A stretch of DNA of 64,000 bases, taken from the NCBI GenBank assembly GCA_023249305.1, contig JAHFCU010000002.1, positions 38,584 through 102,583 of the forward strand. Reading direction: 5' to 3'. The number at the start of each line of letters is the position of its first letter. The stretch's first letter is position 1. Source of the stretch: Gemmatimonadota bacterium. Its GTDB lineage: Bacteria > Gemmatimonadota > Gemmatimonadetes > Gemmatimonadales > Gemmatimonadaceae. The position numbers were made by a program, and so were the translations under genes. Below are positions 18,537 through 28,488 of the stretch, piece after piece. The notes below the pieces were generated by a model that was given only the letters and a program-made list of their open reading frames with translations, was not told where the DNA came from and searched no databases.

Positions 18537-20501
18537 GTGGAAGACTCTCTCCTTTCCAAGTCCGAGGCCGAACTTCGCTCGCACATCGCGAGCGTCCTCG
18601 ACAGCGCGTACGAGTTGGACAAGGAGATTGGCCGCGGCGGGATGGGCATCGTCTTCAAGGCGCGCGACCGGCGCCTGAAACGCTCCGTCGCGGTGAAACT
18701 GCTGCCACCGGAGCTTGCATTCCGCTCGGAGATTCGCTCGCGCTTCCTACGCGAAGCGGAAACGGCCGCGCAGTTGAGCCACCCGAACATCGTCCCCATC
18801 TACTCGGTGGACGAAAAAGGCGGGCTGGTCTTCTTCGTGATGGGTTTCATCGACGGCGATAACCTCGCCAAGCGCATTCACGATCGCGGTCCGATGTCGC
18901 CCGACGACGTGCGGCGCATTCTGCGCGATGTCGCCGACGCCTTGGCGTACGCGCACGCCAACAAGGTGGTGCACCGCGACATCAAGCCCGACAACATCCT
19001 ACTCGACGCACAGTCGCAGCGGCCGATGGTCACCGACTTCGGCATCGCGCGCGCGATCAGCGAGGGCGGCGAGGCACGACTCACTGCCACGGGCATCGCG
19101 ATCGGCACGCCGGCATTCATGAGTCCCGAGCAGTCGGCTGGCGACCGCGACGTGGACGGACGCAGCGATCTCTACTCGCTGGGCGTCGTCGCGTACCAGA
19201 TGCTGTGCGGCGACCTGCCGTTCACCGCCAACAGCACGCCGGCGCTTCTCGTGAAGCACCTCTCGGAGCGCCCGCTGCCCATCGAACAGCGCGCCAGCGT
19301 GCCGACCGACCTCGCGCGCATCGTAATGCTGCTGCTCGAAAAGGACCCCGCAAACCGCATTCAATCGGCGGCCGAGCTCAAGGCGGCGCTCGAGTCGGGA
19401 CAGGTGCCGGCAATGCCGACGGGGGCGGGAAGCGCCTATCCGCAGACGCCCTCTCCGGGGGCCACGGCGGGCGTGATGATGTCGTCGACTTCGTCGTCGG
19501 CGTTCACGCCGCAGCCGCTCACTACGCTGCCGGATGGCGAGCGTCTGCCCACCGCGGACGAACTCGCGCGCTGGAACGCGCCCATGGTGGTGGAGTTCCG
19601 GCGGCGTCTCGCCCCGTTCATCTGGGTCAACGGCGCGTTCATCGCCGTGAACCTGCTGGGCGGGCCGAACATGCTGTTCATCACCGCCTTCTGGAGCATC
19701 AGCGTCGCCTACAAGTACGCGAAGTTGTGGAGCGAGGGATACGACTGGCACGATGTGTTCCGGCAGCCGCGCGAGCGCATGGTTGGCGACGTACTGCAGG
19801 AGTGGGGCGAGGGGATCAAGTCGCTCGTAGACCGTGACACGCGCGAGCGCGTGCGCACGCGGCACCGCTTGCGTGCGCAGCGGCCCGACCTCCTCCGCTC
19901 GCCCGCGGCCCCCGCCGCGCTCTCGGCGAGCGATGCGGCGGCGCTGGGCAGCGGCCCGTACGCCGCAGCCGCGCGCGACGCGCTGGTGGACCGTGACGAG
20001 ATCCGTCGGCTCATCGAGAGCATGTCGCGCGCCGACCGCGCGCACCTCCCCGACGTGATCGGCAGCGCCACTACGCTCGCCGACACGGTGCTCTCGCTCG
20101 CCGCGCAGCTCGCGGACGTCGAGCGCTCTTCGGCCGGGCTCTCTGGCGCGGCGATTGACCGGGAGATTGCGGACCTCGAGGCCGCGGCCAACCCGCTCGA
20201 TCACTACGCCAGCGAGGAACGCGTCCGCCGGCTGGCGCTGCTCAAGCGGCAGCGGCGCACCGTGGCCGACGTCACGCGTCGGTGCGAAGCGCTGGTCGGC
20301 CGGCTCGACAGCTGCTCGCTCGCGCTCAAGAACATGCGGTTCGACGTGCTGCGCCTGAAGACGGGCGCGCAGACCTACCAGCACGTCACGACCGTGGCCG
20401 AACAGGCGATGCAGCTTGCGCGCGAGGTGGACAGCGCGGTCTACGTCGCAGACGAGATGGCGCGATTGCGTCCGCGCCCAAGCGCGACGGGCCGCCCATG
20501 A
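18537..20501 (+). CDS. Serine/threonine protein kinase with C-terminal 2TM and helical region (first of a tandem pair)
   Basis: 654 residues. Kinase domain at about 25-290: glycine loop GRGGMG, Lys54 in VAVK, HRD with Asp148 and DFG at 167-169, then [11 protein letters not shown] Pro/Ala/Ser linker leads to a two-helix membrane hairpin at about 358-395 ([27 protein letters not shown]), then long charged helices to the end. All catalytic residues are present, so it should be active in the cytoplasm near the membrane. The GTG start gives the expected N-terminus. Its stop overlaps the start of the paralogue by ATGA. Confidence 0.9.
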   Translation: MEDSLLSKSEAELRSHIASVLDSAYELDKEIGRGGMGIVFKARDRRLKRSVAVKLLPPELAFRSEIRSRFLREAETAAQLSHPNIVPIYSVDEKGGLVFFVMGFIDGDNLAKRIHDRGPMSPDDVRRILRDVADALAYAHANKVVHRDIKPDNILLDAQSQRPMVTDFGIARAISEGGEARLTATGIAIGTPAFMSPEQSAGDRDVDGRSDLYSLGVVAYQMLCGDLPFTANSTPALLVKHLSERPLPIEQRASVPTDLARIVMLLLEKDPANRIQSAAELKAALESGQVPAMPTGAGSAYPQTPSPGATAGVMMSSTSSSAFTPQPLTTLPDGERLPTADELARWNAPMVVEFRRRLAPFIWVNGAFIAVNLLGGPNMLFITAFWSISVAYKYAKLWSEGYDWHDVFRQPRERMVGDVLQEWGEGIKSLVDRDTRERVRTRHRLRAQRPDLLRSPAAPAALSASDAAALGSGPYAAAARDALVDRDEIRRLIESMSRADRAHLPDVIGSATTLADTVLSLAAQLADVERSSAGLSGAAIDREIADLEAAANPLDHYASEERVRRLALLKRQRRTVADVTRRCEALVGRLDSCSLALKNMRFDVLRLKTGAQTYQHVTTVAEQAMQLAREVDSAVYVADEMARLRPRPSATGRP

Positions 20502-22504
20502 CCGACGCCCTCCGCGAGCGGGTCAACGCCGCGGTCGGATCGCTGTATCAGGTCGAGAGCGAAATCGGCCGCGGCGGCATGGCCGTCGTCTACCGTGCGC
20601 TCGACACACGGCTGCGGCGACGCGTCGCGCTCAAGGTGCTGCCGCCGGAGCTTGCGTTCCGCGAGGAGGTGCGGCGCCGCTTCCTGCGCGAGGCACAGAT
20701 GGCCGCGCAGCTCTCGCACCCGAACATCGTCCCCATCTACTCGGTGGACGAAGCGTCGGGACTCGTGTACTTCGCCATGGGGCTCGTTGAGGGCGTGCCG
20801 CTCGCCAAGCTCCTCTTTCAGGAGCCGCGCCCGCCCATCCCCATGGTGCGGCGCGTCCTGCGCGAAGTCGCCGACGCGCTGCATTTCGCGCACGCCCGCG
20901 GCGTCGTGCACCGGGACATCAAGCCGGACAACATCCTCATTGAGACCGAGACGGGAAGGGCGGTCGTCACCGACTTCGGCATCGCCCGTGCGGCGCAAGC
21001 CGAGGTGAGGCTCACCGCGACCGGCATCGCTGTGGGCACGCCGGCCTATATGAGTCCCGAGCAGGCGATGGGCGAACGCGAAGTGGACGGGCGTGCCGAC
21101 ATCTACTCGCTCGGCATCGTTGGCTACCAGATGCTCGCGGGCGAGCTGCCGTTCTCGGCGGCGAACACGCCATCCATGCTGATGAAGCACCTCAGCGAGC
21201 CGCCGCGTCCGTTGCTGCAGTTGCGCCCCGACCTGCCGGCGAACCTCGCGTCGGCTATCGAGCGCGCGCTCAGCAAGGCACCGGCCGACCGCTGGCCTGA
21301 TGCAGCCGTCTTCCGCGACGCCCTCGGCGAGAGCGCGCCAGTTACGCTCACCTCCGCCACGGCCGCTCCGCCGGCGGCAGCGCGAGGCGCGCCGCCGCCG
21401 GCACCACCACTCGCTCCTCCGAGCGCGGTGGCGCCCTCGGTGCCGCCCGCACCGATATCGTCCGGCCGGGCCGTCGTTGATCCGTTCAACGCCTTCGGCG
21501 TCTTCCGCGCGGGGCGCAGCGGTCATGAGCTCGACTCGGAGATACACCGCTGGCGCGAGCAGCAGCACGCCTGGCGTGACCAGCTACGCGCCGCACGCGC
21601 GGGAATGCGTCAGGACGCGCTGCATGCGGCGAACCAGGAGCTGCAGCAGGCGCTCCATCCGCGACCGCTCAGCGATGAAGCTCGCGTCTGGCAGGTGCGC
21701 CGCAAGATCGTCAACTACACGGCGACGACGGCCGTGCTGTTCGGCATCAACGTCATGACGCGCGGTGCGCCGTGGTTCCTGATTCCCGCATTGTTCATGG
21801 GCGTTGGCATCCTGCGTTCGGCGGCAGGCCTGTGGGCTGACGGCATTCCGCTTCGCAGGCTCTTCCAGCGCGGGCCGCGTCCCTCTGCTGCTGCACCGAT
21901 GCCGATCGCCGGACACGGTATCGGCGTTCCCGCGTTGCCAGCGCCGGGTACCGATCCGCTCCTCGCGTCGGTGCCGCGAGACGTGCTCGAGGGCCAGCAT
22001 GGACGCGCTATCCGCGAAGCGGTCGCGGCGCGCTTCATGATCCTCGACGTTCTGGCGAAACTTCCGGCGACCGACAAGCAACTGCTGCCGGACATCGCAC
22101 CAACAGTGATGGGGCTCGTTGAGCGTATCATCTCGCTCGCTGGCGGACTGCATCAACTCGATCAGGACGCGTCACCTGAAGCGCTGGCCCGGCTCGATCA
22201 ACGTTTGGCCGACGCCCGCGCCTTGCCCGCCGACGCGCCAGACCGGGATCGCCGCGTCGCACTGCTCGAGCGTCAGCAGCAAACATTGCGCGACTTGGCT
22301 GCGCGACGCGAGACGGTCGCCGCGCAACTCGACAACGCGTCGTTGGTGCTCGATACCATGAAGTTCGATTTGCTCAAGCTGCGCTCCACCGGGTTGGAGT
22401 CACAGATGGCGGACGCCAACTTCCAGACGCAGGATGCGCGCGCCGTCGTCGCCGAAATCGAACGCGCGCTCGAAGTCGCGGAGGAGGTGCAAAAGATCAA
22501 GTAG
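20498..22504 (+). CDS. Serine/threonine protein kinase, paralogue of the preceding gene
   Basis: 668 residues. Kinase domain at about 18-280 with GRGGMA, Lys46, HRD Asp140 and DFG 159-161. A Pro/Ala linker (285-330), two membrane helices near 410-445 ([25 protein letters not shown] region) and a helical tail follow. Sequence and layout mirror the upstream kinase, down to the shared LPPELAFR and [13 protein letters not shown] blocks, so the pair arose by tandem duplication. The ATGA overlap implies translational coupling and matched amounts, which would suit a heterodimer. Substrates unknown. Confidence 0.92.
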   Translation: MTDALRERVNAAVGSLYQVESEIGRGGMAVVYRALDTRLRRRVALKVLPPELAFREEVRRRFLREAQMAAQLSHPNIVPIYSVDEASGLVYFAMGLVEGVPLAKLLFQEPRPPIPMVRRVLREVADALHFAHARGVVHRDIKPDNILIETETGRAVVTDFGIARAAQAEVRLTATGIAVGTPAYMSPEQAMGEREVDGRADIYSLGIVGYQMLAGELPFSAANTPSMLMKHLSEPPRPLLQLRPDLPANLASAIERALSKAPADRWPDAAVFRDALGESAPVTLTSATAAPPAAARGAPPPAPPLAPPSAVAPSVPPAPISSGRAVVDPFNAFGVFRAGRSGHELDSEIHRWREQQHAWRDQLRAARAGMRQDALHAANQELQQALHPRPLSDEARVWQVRRKIVNYTATTAVLFGINVMTRGAPWFLIPALFMGVGILRSAAGLWADGIPLRRLFQRGPRPSAAAPMPIAGHGIGVPALPAPGTDPLLASVPRDVLEGQHGRAIREAVAARFMILDVLAKLPATDKQLLPDIAPTVMGLVERIISLAGGLHQLDQDASPEALARLDQRLADARALPADAPDRDRRVALLERQQQTLRDLAARRETVAAQLDNASLVLDTMKFDLLKLRSTGLESQMADANFQTQDARAVVAEIERALEVAEEVQKIK

Positions 22505-22545
22505 CGACGTCGCGTGGCTGCGAACGTCGCAGACCGCGCTCCCAG

Positions 22546-23370
22546 TCAGCGCGATGGGCGGCCGAGTAACTCGCCGACGGCAGCAGCCACGCGGTCGGGC
22601 GCATCGAGCGGCAGGAAGTGCGAGCCATCCGCTGCCACCTCGAGTGTCGCCTGCGGAATCGCGGCCTGCAGGCGCCGGGCGAGCGCGACCGGCACAAATG
22701 GATCGCGCGCGCCGTGCACAATGGCGGTGAGAGCGCGTACAGAGGACAAGAAAAGCTGCGCGGTCTCGTCGCTGCGCTGCGCTGCGAGGTGCGCGAGCAG
22801 CGCGCCGCGACCAGTCGCTGAGACGAACGGTCGCAGGAACTGGTCGAGCGCATGCCGGCCTTCATCGCGGTCGGTGAACCCGCGGAGCAGCGACGCATGC
22901 GCCTCGCCGGCGAGCAGTGGCGCGGGGCAATGCCGCGCGACGGCTAGGAGAGCGCGCGCGACGCGAATGCGCCACCGGGGCCAGGCGTCGAACCCGACGC
23001 TGTTGACCAAGGCGAGGTGCGTCACGCGATCCGGCGCGTGCACAGCCATCCACTGCGCCACGGCGCCGCCGAAATCGTGGCCAACGAGACAAACCTTGGG
23101 CACCTGCAGCGTGTCGAGCACCGCAAGCGCCCGCTCGCCATGCGCGGACACGGTGAGGGCGGCGCCTTCTGGACGGTCGCTGCGCCCGTAGCCAAGCTGA
23201 TCGAGCACGATGAGCCGGTACCCGTCGGGCATAAGGCGCACGACGCCGTTCCAGAGGTATGAAGAAGTCGGAAACCCATGCAGGAACAGCACGGGATCTC
23301 CCGCCCCCCGCGTACCGGCGGCGTAGTAGTAAAGCCGGTGGCCGGCTAGGTCGAGGAACTCCCCGCGCAT
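22546..23370 (-). CDS. Alpha/beta hydrolase with Asp nucleophile (epoxide hydrolase/haloalkane dehalogenase-like)
   Basis: 274 residues. HGFP oxyanion motif, LDQLGYGRSDRP, and the nucleophile elbow GHDFGG in which Asp99 takes the place of Ser, as in epoxide hydrolases and dehalogenases. The acid is likely in HGARDPFVP and the His in DGSHFLP. No signal peptide, so it acts in the cytoplasm. The Asp elbow makes an esterase less likely; the true substrate is not readable. It converges on the kinase pair. Confidence 0.83.
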   Translation of the reverse strand: MRGEFLDLAGHRLYYYAAGTRGAGDPVLFLHGFPTSSYLWNGVVRLMPDGYRLIVLDQLGYGRSDRPEGAALTVSAHGERALAVLDTLQVPKVCLVGHDFGGAVAQWMAVHAPDRVTHLALVNSVGFDAWPRWRIRVARALLAVARHCPAPLLAGEAHASLLRGFTDRDEGRHALDQFLRPFVSATGRGALLAHLAAQRSDETAQLFLSSVRALTAIVHGARDPFVPVALARRLQAAIPQATLEVAADGSHFLPLDAPDRVAAAVGELLGRPSR

Positions 23371-23536
23371 TCCGGGAAATCTTCCTCAGCCGCCGCGGCT
23401 TTCAAGGCTCAAAAATGCGTCGACGACTCTAGCGCTTTTCGACAAAAGGAGTATAGTTAGCAATCTTTGGCGGGGCATCGCCAAGCAGGGTGGCTATGTC
23501 TATTACTGCCAATAAGTTAGAGCGGAGTTTCAAGAG
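23371..23536. promoter_or_regulatory. Upstream region of the 378-aa gene with a hairpin
   Basis: A-rich sequence (ACAAAAGGAGTATAGTTAG) unlike the surrounding DNA, followed by an inverted repeat TTGGCG/CGCCAA at 23467-23484. It lies between divergent genes and should hold their promoters; TATAGT at about 23452-23457 is a possible -10, but its -35 is unclear. Confidence 0.4.
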
Positions 23537-24673
23537 TTGACTTCACCAGTCGTACCGACCGTTCCCCTGTTCCCGCCGCCGCCCCCGCCGCCGGCGCCGG
23601 TGGTCTTTCCGCTCGGCTGGATTCTGGATACCGCGGCCCCTCCGATTCAGTATCGCGCCATGGTTGAGGTCGCCAAACTCGGCGACCAACTGCCTGCGTC
23701 GTACGCGAACACTCCGTTCTTCTACCGTCACGCCGTCGAAATTGCGGTGCGGCAGTCGTACGAGGGCACGTGGAATCATGCGATGCTCGCCCTGCCATCG
23801 AAGGGCGTGATTGACGGCATCGGCAGTGTCAACGCGGTGCGCCGACTGCTGGAGTGTGGCTGGGACAAGGACTCCCCGGCGGTGTATCAGGCACGGCGCG
23901 CGCTCTTCCGCCTGCTCGCGGAGGATGAAGATCCCGCGCAGCTCTACGAGTACCAGCCGAAGCCGGGCAAGTCGCTCGATCCGGACGTTGCCGCGCACTA
24001 TCGCCGGCTGTTGCGCGAAGCCGCAGCCGCGACGCTCGCGCAAGCCGGCTTTGAGTCGGACCCGCGCGTGCGCGGCGTGGCGCGACGCACGATGGAACGC
24101 ATCGTGGACTACCTCGCCTCGCCGCTCGCGCAGAAGCCGTGGGTGCGCTCGGGGAACCAGCAGGTGCTCGCCGCCGAAGCGTCGCCGCCGTCGTTGTACG
24201 CCCTGCAGATGCTGGCGCACATGCCGCTGTTCCGCAGCGAGCACTACACGGCGATGGAGACGCTGTACGAGTACCTCACGCATCCCCTGCCGCGGCAGGT
24301 CGCCGTGCAGATCGTCGGCCGCAAGATGATGCCGCTGCCGCTCTTCGTGATGGGCGACCTGCTGCCGCACCGCAACGCCGTGGACGCGGACATTCCGATG
24401 GCGCTCGCGTGGCTCGAGTCCATGGCGCGCCTGAACTTCCTGCGACGGAATGAGAACTGGTCGAAGCTGTTCGACCGCTTCGTGGACGATTGCGGCAAGG
24501 ACGGCGTGTGGCATCCGCACAAGGGCATGGCGACGCCGAAGACGACGAATCCGTTTGTATGGCCGATGTTCCCACTCGAGTCGCACACGGCTGGCGAGGA
24601 ACGCTGGACCGACGTCACGTTCCGCATCGGGCTGATTGCGCAGCTCTCAGGCCGTCCCATTGAGCTTGTGTGA
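23537..24673 (+). CDS. Conserved hypothetical protein, helical repeat fold likely
   Basis: 378 residues starting with a Pro-rich segment (LFPPPPPPPAPVV). The rest looks all-helical, with W and Y residues and blocks such as RRLLECGWDKDSPAVY and WSKLFDRFVDDCGKDGVWHP, vaguely like the alpha/alpha barrels of prenyl-cyclase-like or heat-repeat proteins. No signal peptide. The start is a TTG, backed by a GCGGAG box about 10 nt ahead; no ATG fits nearby. I cannot name the function. Confidence 0.68.
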   Translation: MTSPVVPTVPLFPPPPPPPAPVVFPLGWILDTAAPPIQYRAMVEVAKLGDQLPASYANTPFFYRHAVEIAVRQSYEGTWNHAMLALPSKGVIDGIGSVNAVRRLLECGWDKDSPAVYQARRALFRLLAEDEDPAQLYEYQPKPGKSLDPDVAAHYRRLLREAAAATLAQAGFESDPRVRGVARRTMERIVDYLASPLAQKPWVRSGNQQVLAAEASPPSLYALQMLAHMPLFRSEHYTAMETLYEYLTHPLPRQVAVQIVGRKMMPLPLFVMGDLLPHRNAVDADIPMALAWLESMARLNFLRRNENWSKLFDRFVDDCGKDGVWHPHKGMATPKTTNPFVWPMFPLESHTAGEERWTDVTFRIGLIAQLSGRPIELV

Positions 24674-24707
24674 CGCACGTGGGCGCCGCACGGCAGGCTG
24701 AGGGCCG

Positions 24708-25607
24708 GTGCACGTGACCCGGCCCTCGCGTTTTCCCGACGGTCATGCCGGTTGCACGGCGCGCGACGTATACTTGGCGGACGGCACACGGTTGCGGCTC
24801 GTCGAGAGCGGTGAGCCGCACGCACCGCTGCTGCTGTTGGTGCACGGCTTCGGCGCCTCATCCTACCAATGGCGCTTCCAGTTGCCCGCGCTCGCCGCCG
24901 CGGGATTCCATGTGCTCGCACCAGACCTGCCGGGCCATGGCTTCAGCCAGCTCGCCTTTCCTGACGGTGAGTACACCCGCGAGGCGTACGCGCGCCGACT
25001 CTGGCTGCTGATGGATGCGCTCGGCGTCGCGCGTTTGCCGGTGGTCGGGCAGTCGATGGGTGGCGCCGTCGCGGCGGAGATGGCGCTGCGCCACCCCGAA
25101 CGCACCGACGGGCTGGTGCTGATGTCTGCGGTGGGATTCGGCACGGTGCCGCCACGCGCCGCGGTGCTGCGCCCGGCACCCGACGCGCTCGCGCCCCTGG
25201 CGCAGTTGTTCGCCACGCATGCGATCGCGCGGTTCATCCTCCGCGGCGTGTACGGCCCGGATGCGTCTTGGACGCGACACGACGAAGACGAACTGTTGGC
25301 GCCGTACGTGCAGCGTGACATCTATCGGTCCCTGCTGAGGACACTGAAGGAGTTCAGTTTCGCCCTGCACTCACGCGATGCGCTCGCACGCCTGCCCGCG
25401 GGAACGCTGGTCATTTTTGGAGCGGACGATCATGTGGTGCGCCCCGCGGACTTGGCGGAGCGCGTGCGGGCCATGCGTGACGGCCGGCTCGTGATACTCC
25501 CGCGCGTCGGTCACCTGCCGCAGGTGGAAGCTCCGCAGGAGGTCGTGCGCCTGCTTACAGAGTACGCGCGAGGGCCGCGCGTAGCACGTGCGGAGAGCGC
25601 CCATTAG
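24708..25607 (+). CDS. Alpha/beta hydrolase (esterase/lipase-like)
   Basis: 299 residues. HGFG oxyanion motif, APDLPGHGFSQ, nucleophile elbow GQSMGG with Ser116, acid in FGADDHVV, His in VGHLPQVEAP. It is a canonical serine hydrolase of the meta-cleavage product hydrolase/esterase family and probably cytoplasmic. It starts with GTG; a second GTG two codons later is equally possible. It ends 9 bases before the helicase start. Substrate unknown. Confidence 0.85.
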   Translation: MHVTRPSRFPDGHAGCTARDVYLADGTRLRLVESGEPHAPLLLLVHGFGASSYQWRFQLPALAAAGFHVLAPDLPGHGFSQLAFPDGEYTREAYARRLWLLMDALGVARLPVVGQSMGGAVAAEMALRHPERTDGLVLMSAVGFGTVPPRAAVLRPAPDALAPLAQLFATHAIARFILRGVYGPDASWTRHDEDELLAPYVQRDIYRSLLRTLKEFSFALHSRDALARLPAGTLVIFGADDHVVRPADLAERVRAMRDGRLVILPRVGHLPQVEAPQEVVRLLTEYARGPRVARAESAH

Positions 25608-25610
25608 GTT
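25605..25610 (+). promoter_or_regulatory. -10-like hexamer 6 nt before the DEAD-box helicase start
   Basis: TAGGTT ends six bases before the GTG at 25617; the TAG is also the stop of the preceding hydrolase. No ribosome-binding site lies in the gap. The arrangement fits leaderless transcription of the helicase. Confidence 0.45.
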
Positions 25611-25616
25611 GCCGGA

Positions 25617-26918
25617 GTGACCACAGACAAGAAGAAGCGAGGACCCGCGCGACGGGGCGGTGCACGCGGGAAGAGTCGAAGCGCGCCAGGCGCTGACACG
25701 GCGGAGGCGGCGGAGACGGTTGAGACAGCATCGGCGGATGCGTCGAGCCTGAGTCTTGCGCAGGCGGAAGCGGCGGCGAGCGTGAGCGACGGCGGCGGCT
25801 TCACCGAACTCGGCCTGCACCACGTGGTGCTGCGCGCGATCGCAGACGCGGGTTACACGCTGCCGACGCCGATCCAGCGGCAGGCGATTCCACTCGCGCT
25901 CAAGGGCCGCGACCTCATGGGGCTCGCGCAGACCGGCACGGGCAAGACGGCCGGTTTCTCGATTCCCATTATCGAGCGGCTGTACGGCGGCCCGCACCGG
26001 ACGCGCGCGCTGATTCTCACGCCGACGCGCGAGCTGTGCCAGCAGGTCGAAGAGGCATTCCGCAAGTACGGCAAGCACGCGGAACTCAGCGTCGTGTCGG
26101 TGTACGGCGGCGTCGGCTACGAGACGCAGGTCGCGGCGCTGCGCGGCGGCGTGGACGTGGTCGTCGCGACGCCCGGCCGCCTCATTGATCATCTTGAGAA
26201 ACAAAACGTCAGCTTCGACGACCTCGAGGTGCTGGTGCTCGACGAGGCAGACCGGATGCTTGATATGGGCTTCGCGCCGCAGATCCAGCGCATCGTCGCC
26301 ACCATTCACCCGTATCGGCAGACGCTGCTGTTCAGCGCCACGATGCCGCCCGAAGTCGAGGCGCTGGCGCGGAAGTACCTGCGCAAGCCGATGGTTGTGC
26401 AAGTGGGACGCCGTTCAGCGGCAGCCACGACGGTGAAGCATTTCGTCTATCCGGTGCCCAAGCAGCGGAAGGCGGAACTCCTAGCCGAGTTGCTCAAGCA
26501 GGAGGCGATGGATTCGGTGCTCGTGTTCACACGCACCAAGCACGGCGCCGACCGCGTCGTGCGGCACCTCGAGCTCGTGGGGGTCAACGCCGACGCATTG
26601 CATGCCGACAAGACGCAAGGCCAGCGTGAGTCGGCGCTGCAGCGATTCAAGGACGGGAAGACGCGTGTGCTGGTGGCCACCGATATCGCGCAACGCGGGC
26701 TCGACATTTCGGGGATCTCGCACGTGATCAACTACGACGTGCCGCAACAGGCTGAGGACTACGTGCACCGCATCGGTCGCACGGGGCGCGCGGCGCAGAC
26801 AGGCGATGCCTACACCTTCATGTGTGCCGACGAGATTTCGATGGTGAAGACCATCGAGCGGACGATCAATCAGGAGATCCCGCGAATCTCCGTCCCTGGG
26901 TACGACTTCGGGACCTAG
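25617..26918 (+). CDS. DEAD-box ATP-dependent RNA helicase, RhlE-like
   Basis: 433 residues. A basic, disordered N-terminal extension (1-60) precedes the Q motif (F..LGLHHVVLRAI...TPIQ), Walker A AQTGTGKT, PTREL, TPGR, DEAD in VLDEADRMLD, SAT, then the second RecA domain with VFTRTK, TDIAQRGLD and HRIGRTGRA. All helicase motifs are intact. It should remodel RNA or ribosome intermediates in the cytoplasm. Unusually, the extension sits at the N-terminus while the C-terminal tail typical of RhlE is short. The GTG start fits the upstream hexamer. Confidence 0.95.
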   Translation: MTTDKKKRGPARRGGARGKSRSAPGADTAEAAETVETASADASSLSLAQAEAAASVSDGGGFTELGLHHVVLRAIADAGYTLPTPIQRQAIPLALKGRDLMGLAQTGTGKTAGFSIPIIERLYGGPHRTRALILTPTRELCQQVEEAFRKYGKHAELSVVSVYGGVGYETQVAALRGGVDVVVATPGRLIDHLEKQNVSFDDLEVLVLDEADRMLDMGFAPQIQRIVATIHPYRQTLLFSATMPPEVEALARKYLRKPMVVQVGRRSAAATTVKHFVYPVPKQRKAELLAELLKQEAMDSVLVFTRTKHGADRVVRHLELVGVNADALHADKTQGQRESALQRFKDGKTRVLVATDIAQRGLDISGISHVINYDVPQQAEDYVHRIGRTGRAAQTGDAYTFMCADEISMVKTIERTINQEIPRISVPGYDFGT

Positions 26919-26949
26919 AGGACGGCGGGCCACTTCGGGAACGCGCCAC

Positions 26950-26980
26950 GGGCTCGGCAGCGATGCCGGGCCCATTTCTT
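26950..26980 (+). terminator. Intrinsic terminator after the DEAD-box helicase
   Basis: Ten-base stem GGGCTCGGCA (26950-26959) with TGCCGGGCCC (26964-26973), one G-T pair, four-base loop, then ATTTCTT. It lies 31 bases past the stop and also just past the end of the convergent pilin gene. Confidence 0.85.
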
Positions 26981-27404
26981 ACTCCGTCCACCTGATTCTC
27001 CCGAGACGAGACACGACGACCGAGTCAATCCGCGGGCCGCGCGCGATGAGCAGAGTCGTGTTCGACACGCCAGTGGCGAGTCCGTCAGGAGCGTACCGTA
27101 CGGAGTCGCCGCTCGCGACGAGGGTGACGCCATGCAGTGCGCTGATCGCCCGGCGCGCGATTGTATCGCCGGCGCAGGTGACGGTGACTTCGCCGCGGAC
27201 GCCGTCCACGACAAACGAGGCGACGGCGCCACGAGCCAGCGCGGCTTCGCGCGCCAGCACGAGCGCATTGACCACGTCGGCGACGGCGGCGCGCAGCCGC
27301 CAGCGGGCCGTCGTGTTCACAAGCGACGGCACCGCGATGGCCGCGACGAGCGCGAGCAGCGCGAGCGTGAGGACGAGTTCGGGTAGAGTGTGAGCGCGAC
27401 GCAT
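26979..27404 (-). CDS. GspH/FimT-type prepilin-like protein
   Basis: 141 residues. A short basic leader MRRA precedes a prepilin-peptidase-like site: HTLPE followed by a hydrophobic helix (LVLTLALLALVAAIAVP) with Glu at +5. Ala stands where Gly usually sits before the cleavage site. The C-terminal region is the GspH beta domain (ATGVSNTTLLI, VVVSRLGRIRW). Such minor pseudopilins prime type II secretion or type IV pili, but no other pilus gene is near, so this is an isolated copy. The start is set by the leader; the ORF extends upstream without support. Confidence 0.75.
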   Translation of the reverse strand: MRRAHTLPELVLTLALLALVAAIAVPSLVNTTARWRLRAAVADVVNALVLAREAALARGAVASFVVDGVRGEVTVTCAGDTIARRAISALHGVTLVASGDSVRYAPDGLATGVSNTTLLIARGPRIDSVVVSRLGRIRWTE

Positions 27405-27564
27405 GGCAAACCTGGCGAACGGGCGCCGCTGGACGTGCGCGGCGCGCAACTCCGGCACATCTTGGGAGCACCGTACCGAGTCGCATCACCTTTTGACCGC
27501 CGCATCAGCCGTACGATTGCGTGATGCGAGTTCGGCACTGACCGCGCCACACGGGAGACTTGCC

Positions 27565-27810
27565 ATGCACCGCTCCAGATCGCGTCGCCGCTGGGCGCTC
27601 GCCCTGTTCATTCTTGCCGCGGGCTGCCGGTCACCGGCGGCGGATGCCGCGATTGCCGAACAGCTCGCCCAAATGTCCGACGCGCTGGTGGCGATGCGCG
27701 ACCAGATCGCAGTAATGTCCACGACCGTGGATTCACTGGTGATTGTGGCCGCCAAACAGGACACGCTGATCAAGAAACTGGCGACGGCGAGTGGAATGCC
27801 GACGCCATGA
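27565..27810 (+). CDS. Very small lipoprotein with coiled-coil
   Basis: 81 residues. Arg-rich start, hydrophobic stretch and lipobox ILAAGC (Cys21), followed by a short heptad-like helix (IAEQLAQMSDALVAM through LIKKL) likely to form a coiled coil. GGGAG lies 8 bases before the ATG. Its layout resembles Lpp-like lipoproteins in principle, though there is no sequence match. Unknown role. Confidence 0.6.
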   Translation: MHRSRSRRRWALALFILAAGCRSPAADAAIAEQLAQMSDALVAMRDQIAVMSTTVDSLVIVAAKQDTLIKKLATASGMPTP

Positions 27811-27851
27811 CTGACGCGGGATGCCGCACCCGATGTTCATCCTGCCAGTGG

Positions 27852-28439
27852 CTAGATGCCGAAGCCCGCATGGACGCCCCAGAACGACTTTCGCTCACCG
27901 GCGCGTGGTGAACGCGCCGAGTAATAGCCCACACTAACGTTGACGAGGCCGGCGAGGCTGGTGCGCAGTTCGCCGCCGACGAAGCGCTGGTGTGCGGCGA
28001 CATGCAACGGGTCGCCCCAGGTGCGGAGCAGCACGACGCGCCCCTCGCTGAGCAGGGCAATGGGGTTCTTGCGGCCTCCGGGGTCGCGTGAGCTCTTCCC
28101 CGTATCGTGGACGTTCTCGTAGCCTACGCCGATGCGGCCACCGGCGGAGCCTGGACTGACGGTCAACGTAAAGTTGTGCAGGTTCGCTTTGTGATCGCGG
28201 TCCTTCTGGAACATGTGGACATAGCGCGAAGTGAACGAGACGCGATCGGGCACTCCCCATTCAAGCGACGTGATGGGGAGCAGCGCATCATTCGGCGTGG
28301 GGAAGAAGAGCATCCGCAGCGGGTTGCGGTCCTTCTTCGAGGCGCTGATGCCGCCGGCGTCCTGGCCCTGGAGTGTTTGTGAAACGCCAAGCAGCGCAAC
28401 GACGGCGAGAATGGTCCAGCGAAATGAAACTCGCGGCAT
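27852..28439 (-). CDS. Hypothetical exported protein, possible outer-membrane barrel
   Basis: 195 residues with an N-terminal signal peptide (hydrophobic to about residue 22, ending GVSQTLQGQ). The mature part has alternating hydrophobic strands with Tyr, Trp and Phe (RVSFTSRYVHMF, GGRIGVGYENVH, LVNVSVGYYS) and ends in a Phe-Gly-Ile strand, as in small outer-membrane barrels. The C-terminal residue is Ile rather than Phe. GGAGG is placed ideally for the ATG at 28439. No named family. Confidence 0.62.
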   Translation of the reverse strand: MPRVSFRWTILAVVALLGVSQTLQGQDAGGISASKKDRNPLRMLFFPTPNDALLPITSLEWGVPDRVSFTSRYVHMFQKDRDHKANLHNFTLTVSPGSAGGRIGVGYENVHDTGKSSRDPGGRKNPIALLSEGRVVLLRTWGDPLHVAAHQRFVGGELRTSLAGLVNVSVGYYSARSPRAGERKSFWGVHAGFGI

Positions 28440-28488
28440 CACCAACCTCCGGATGAAGTCATCGCCCTAGCATTCAACCCGCGTTCGG

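Noticed and set aside
22505..22545. Terminator between the kinase pair and the alpha/beta hydrolase
   Set aside because: Only a short TGCGA/TCGCA palindrome without T-run was seen; too weak to list as a terminator.
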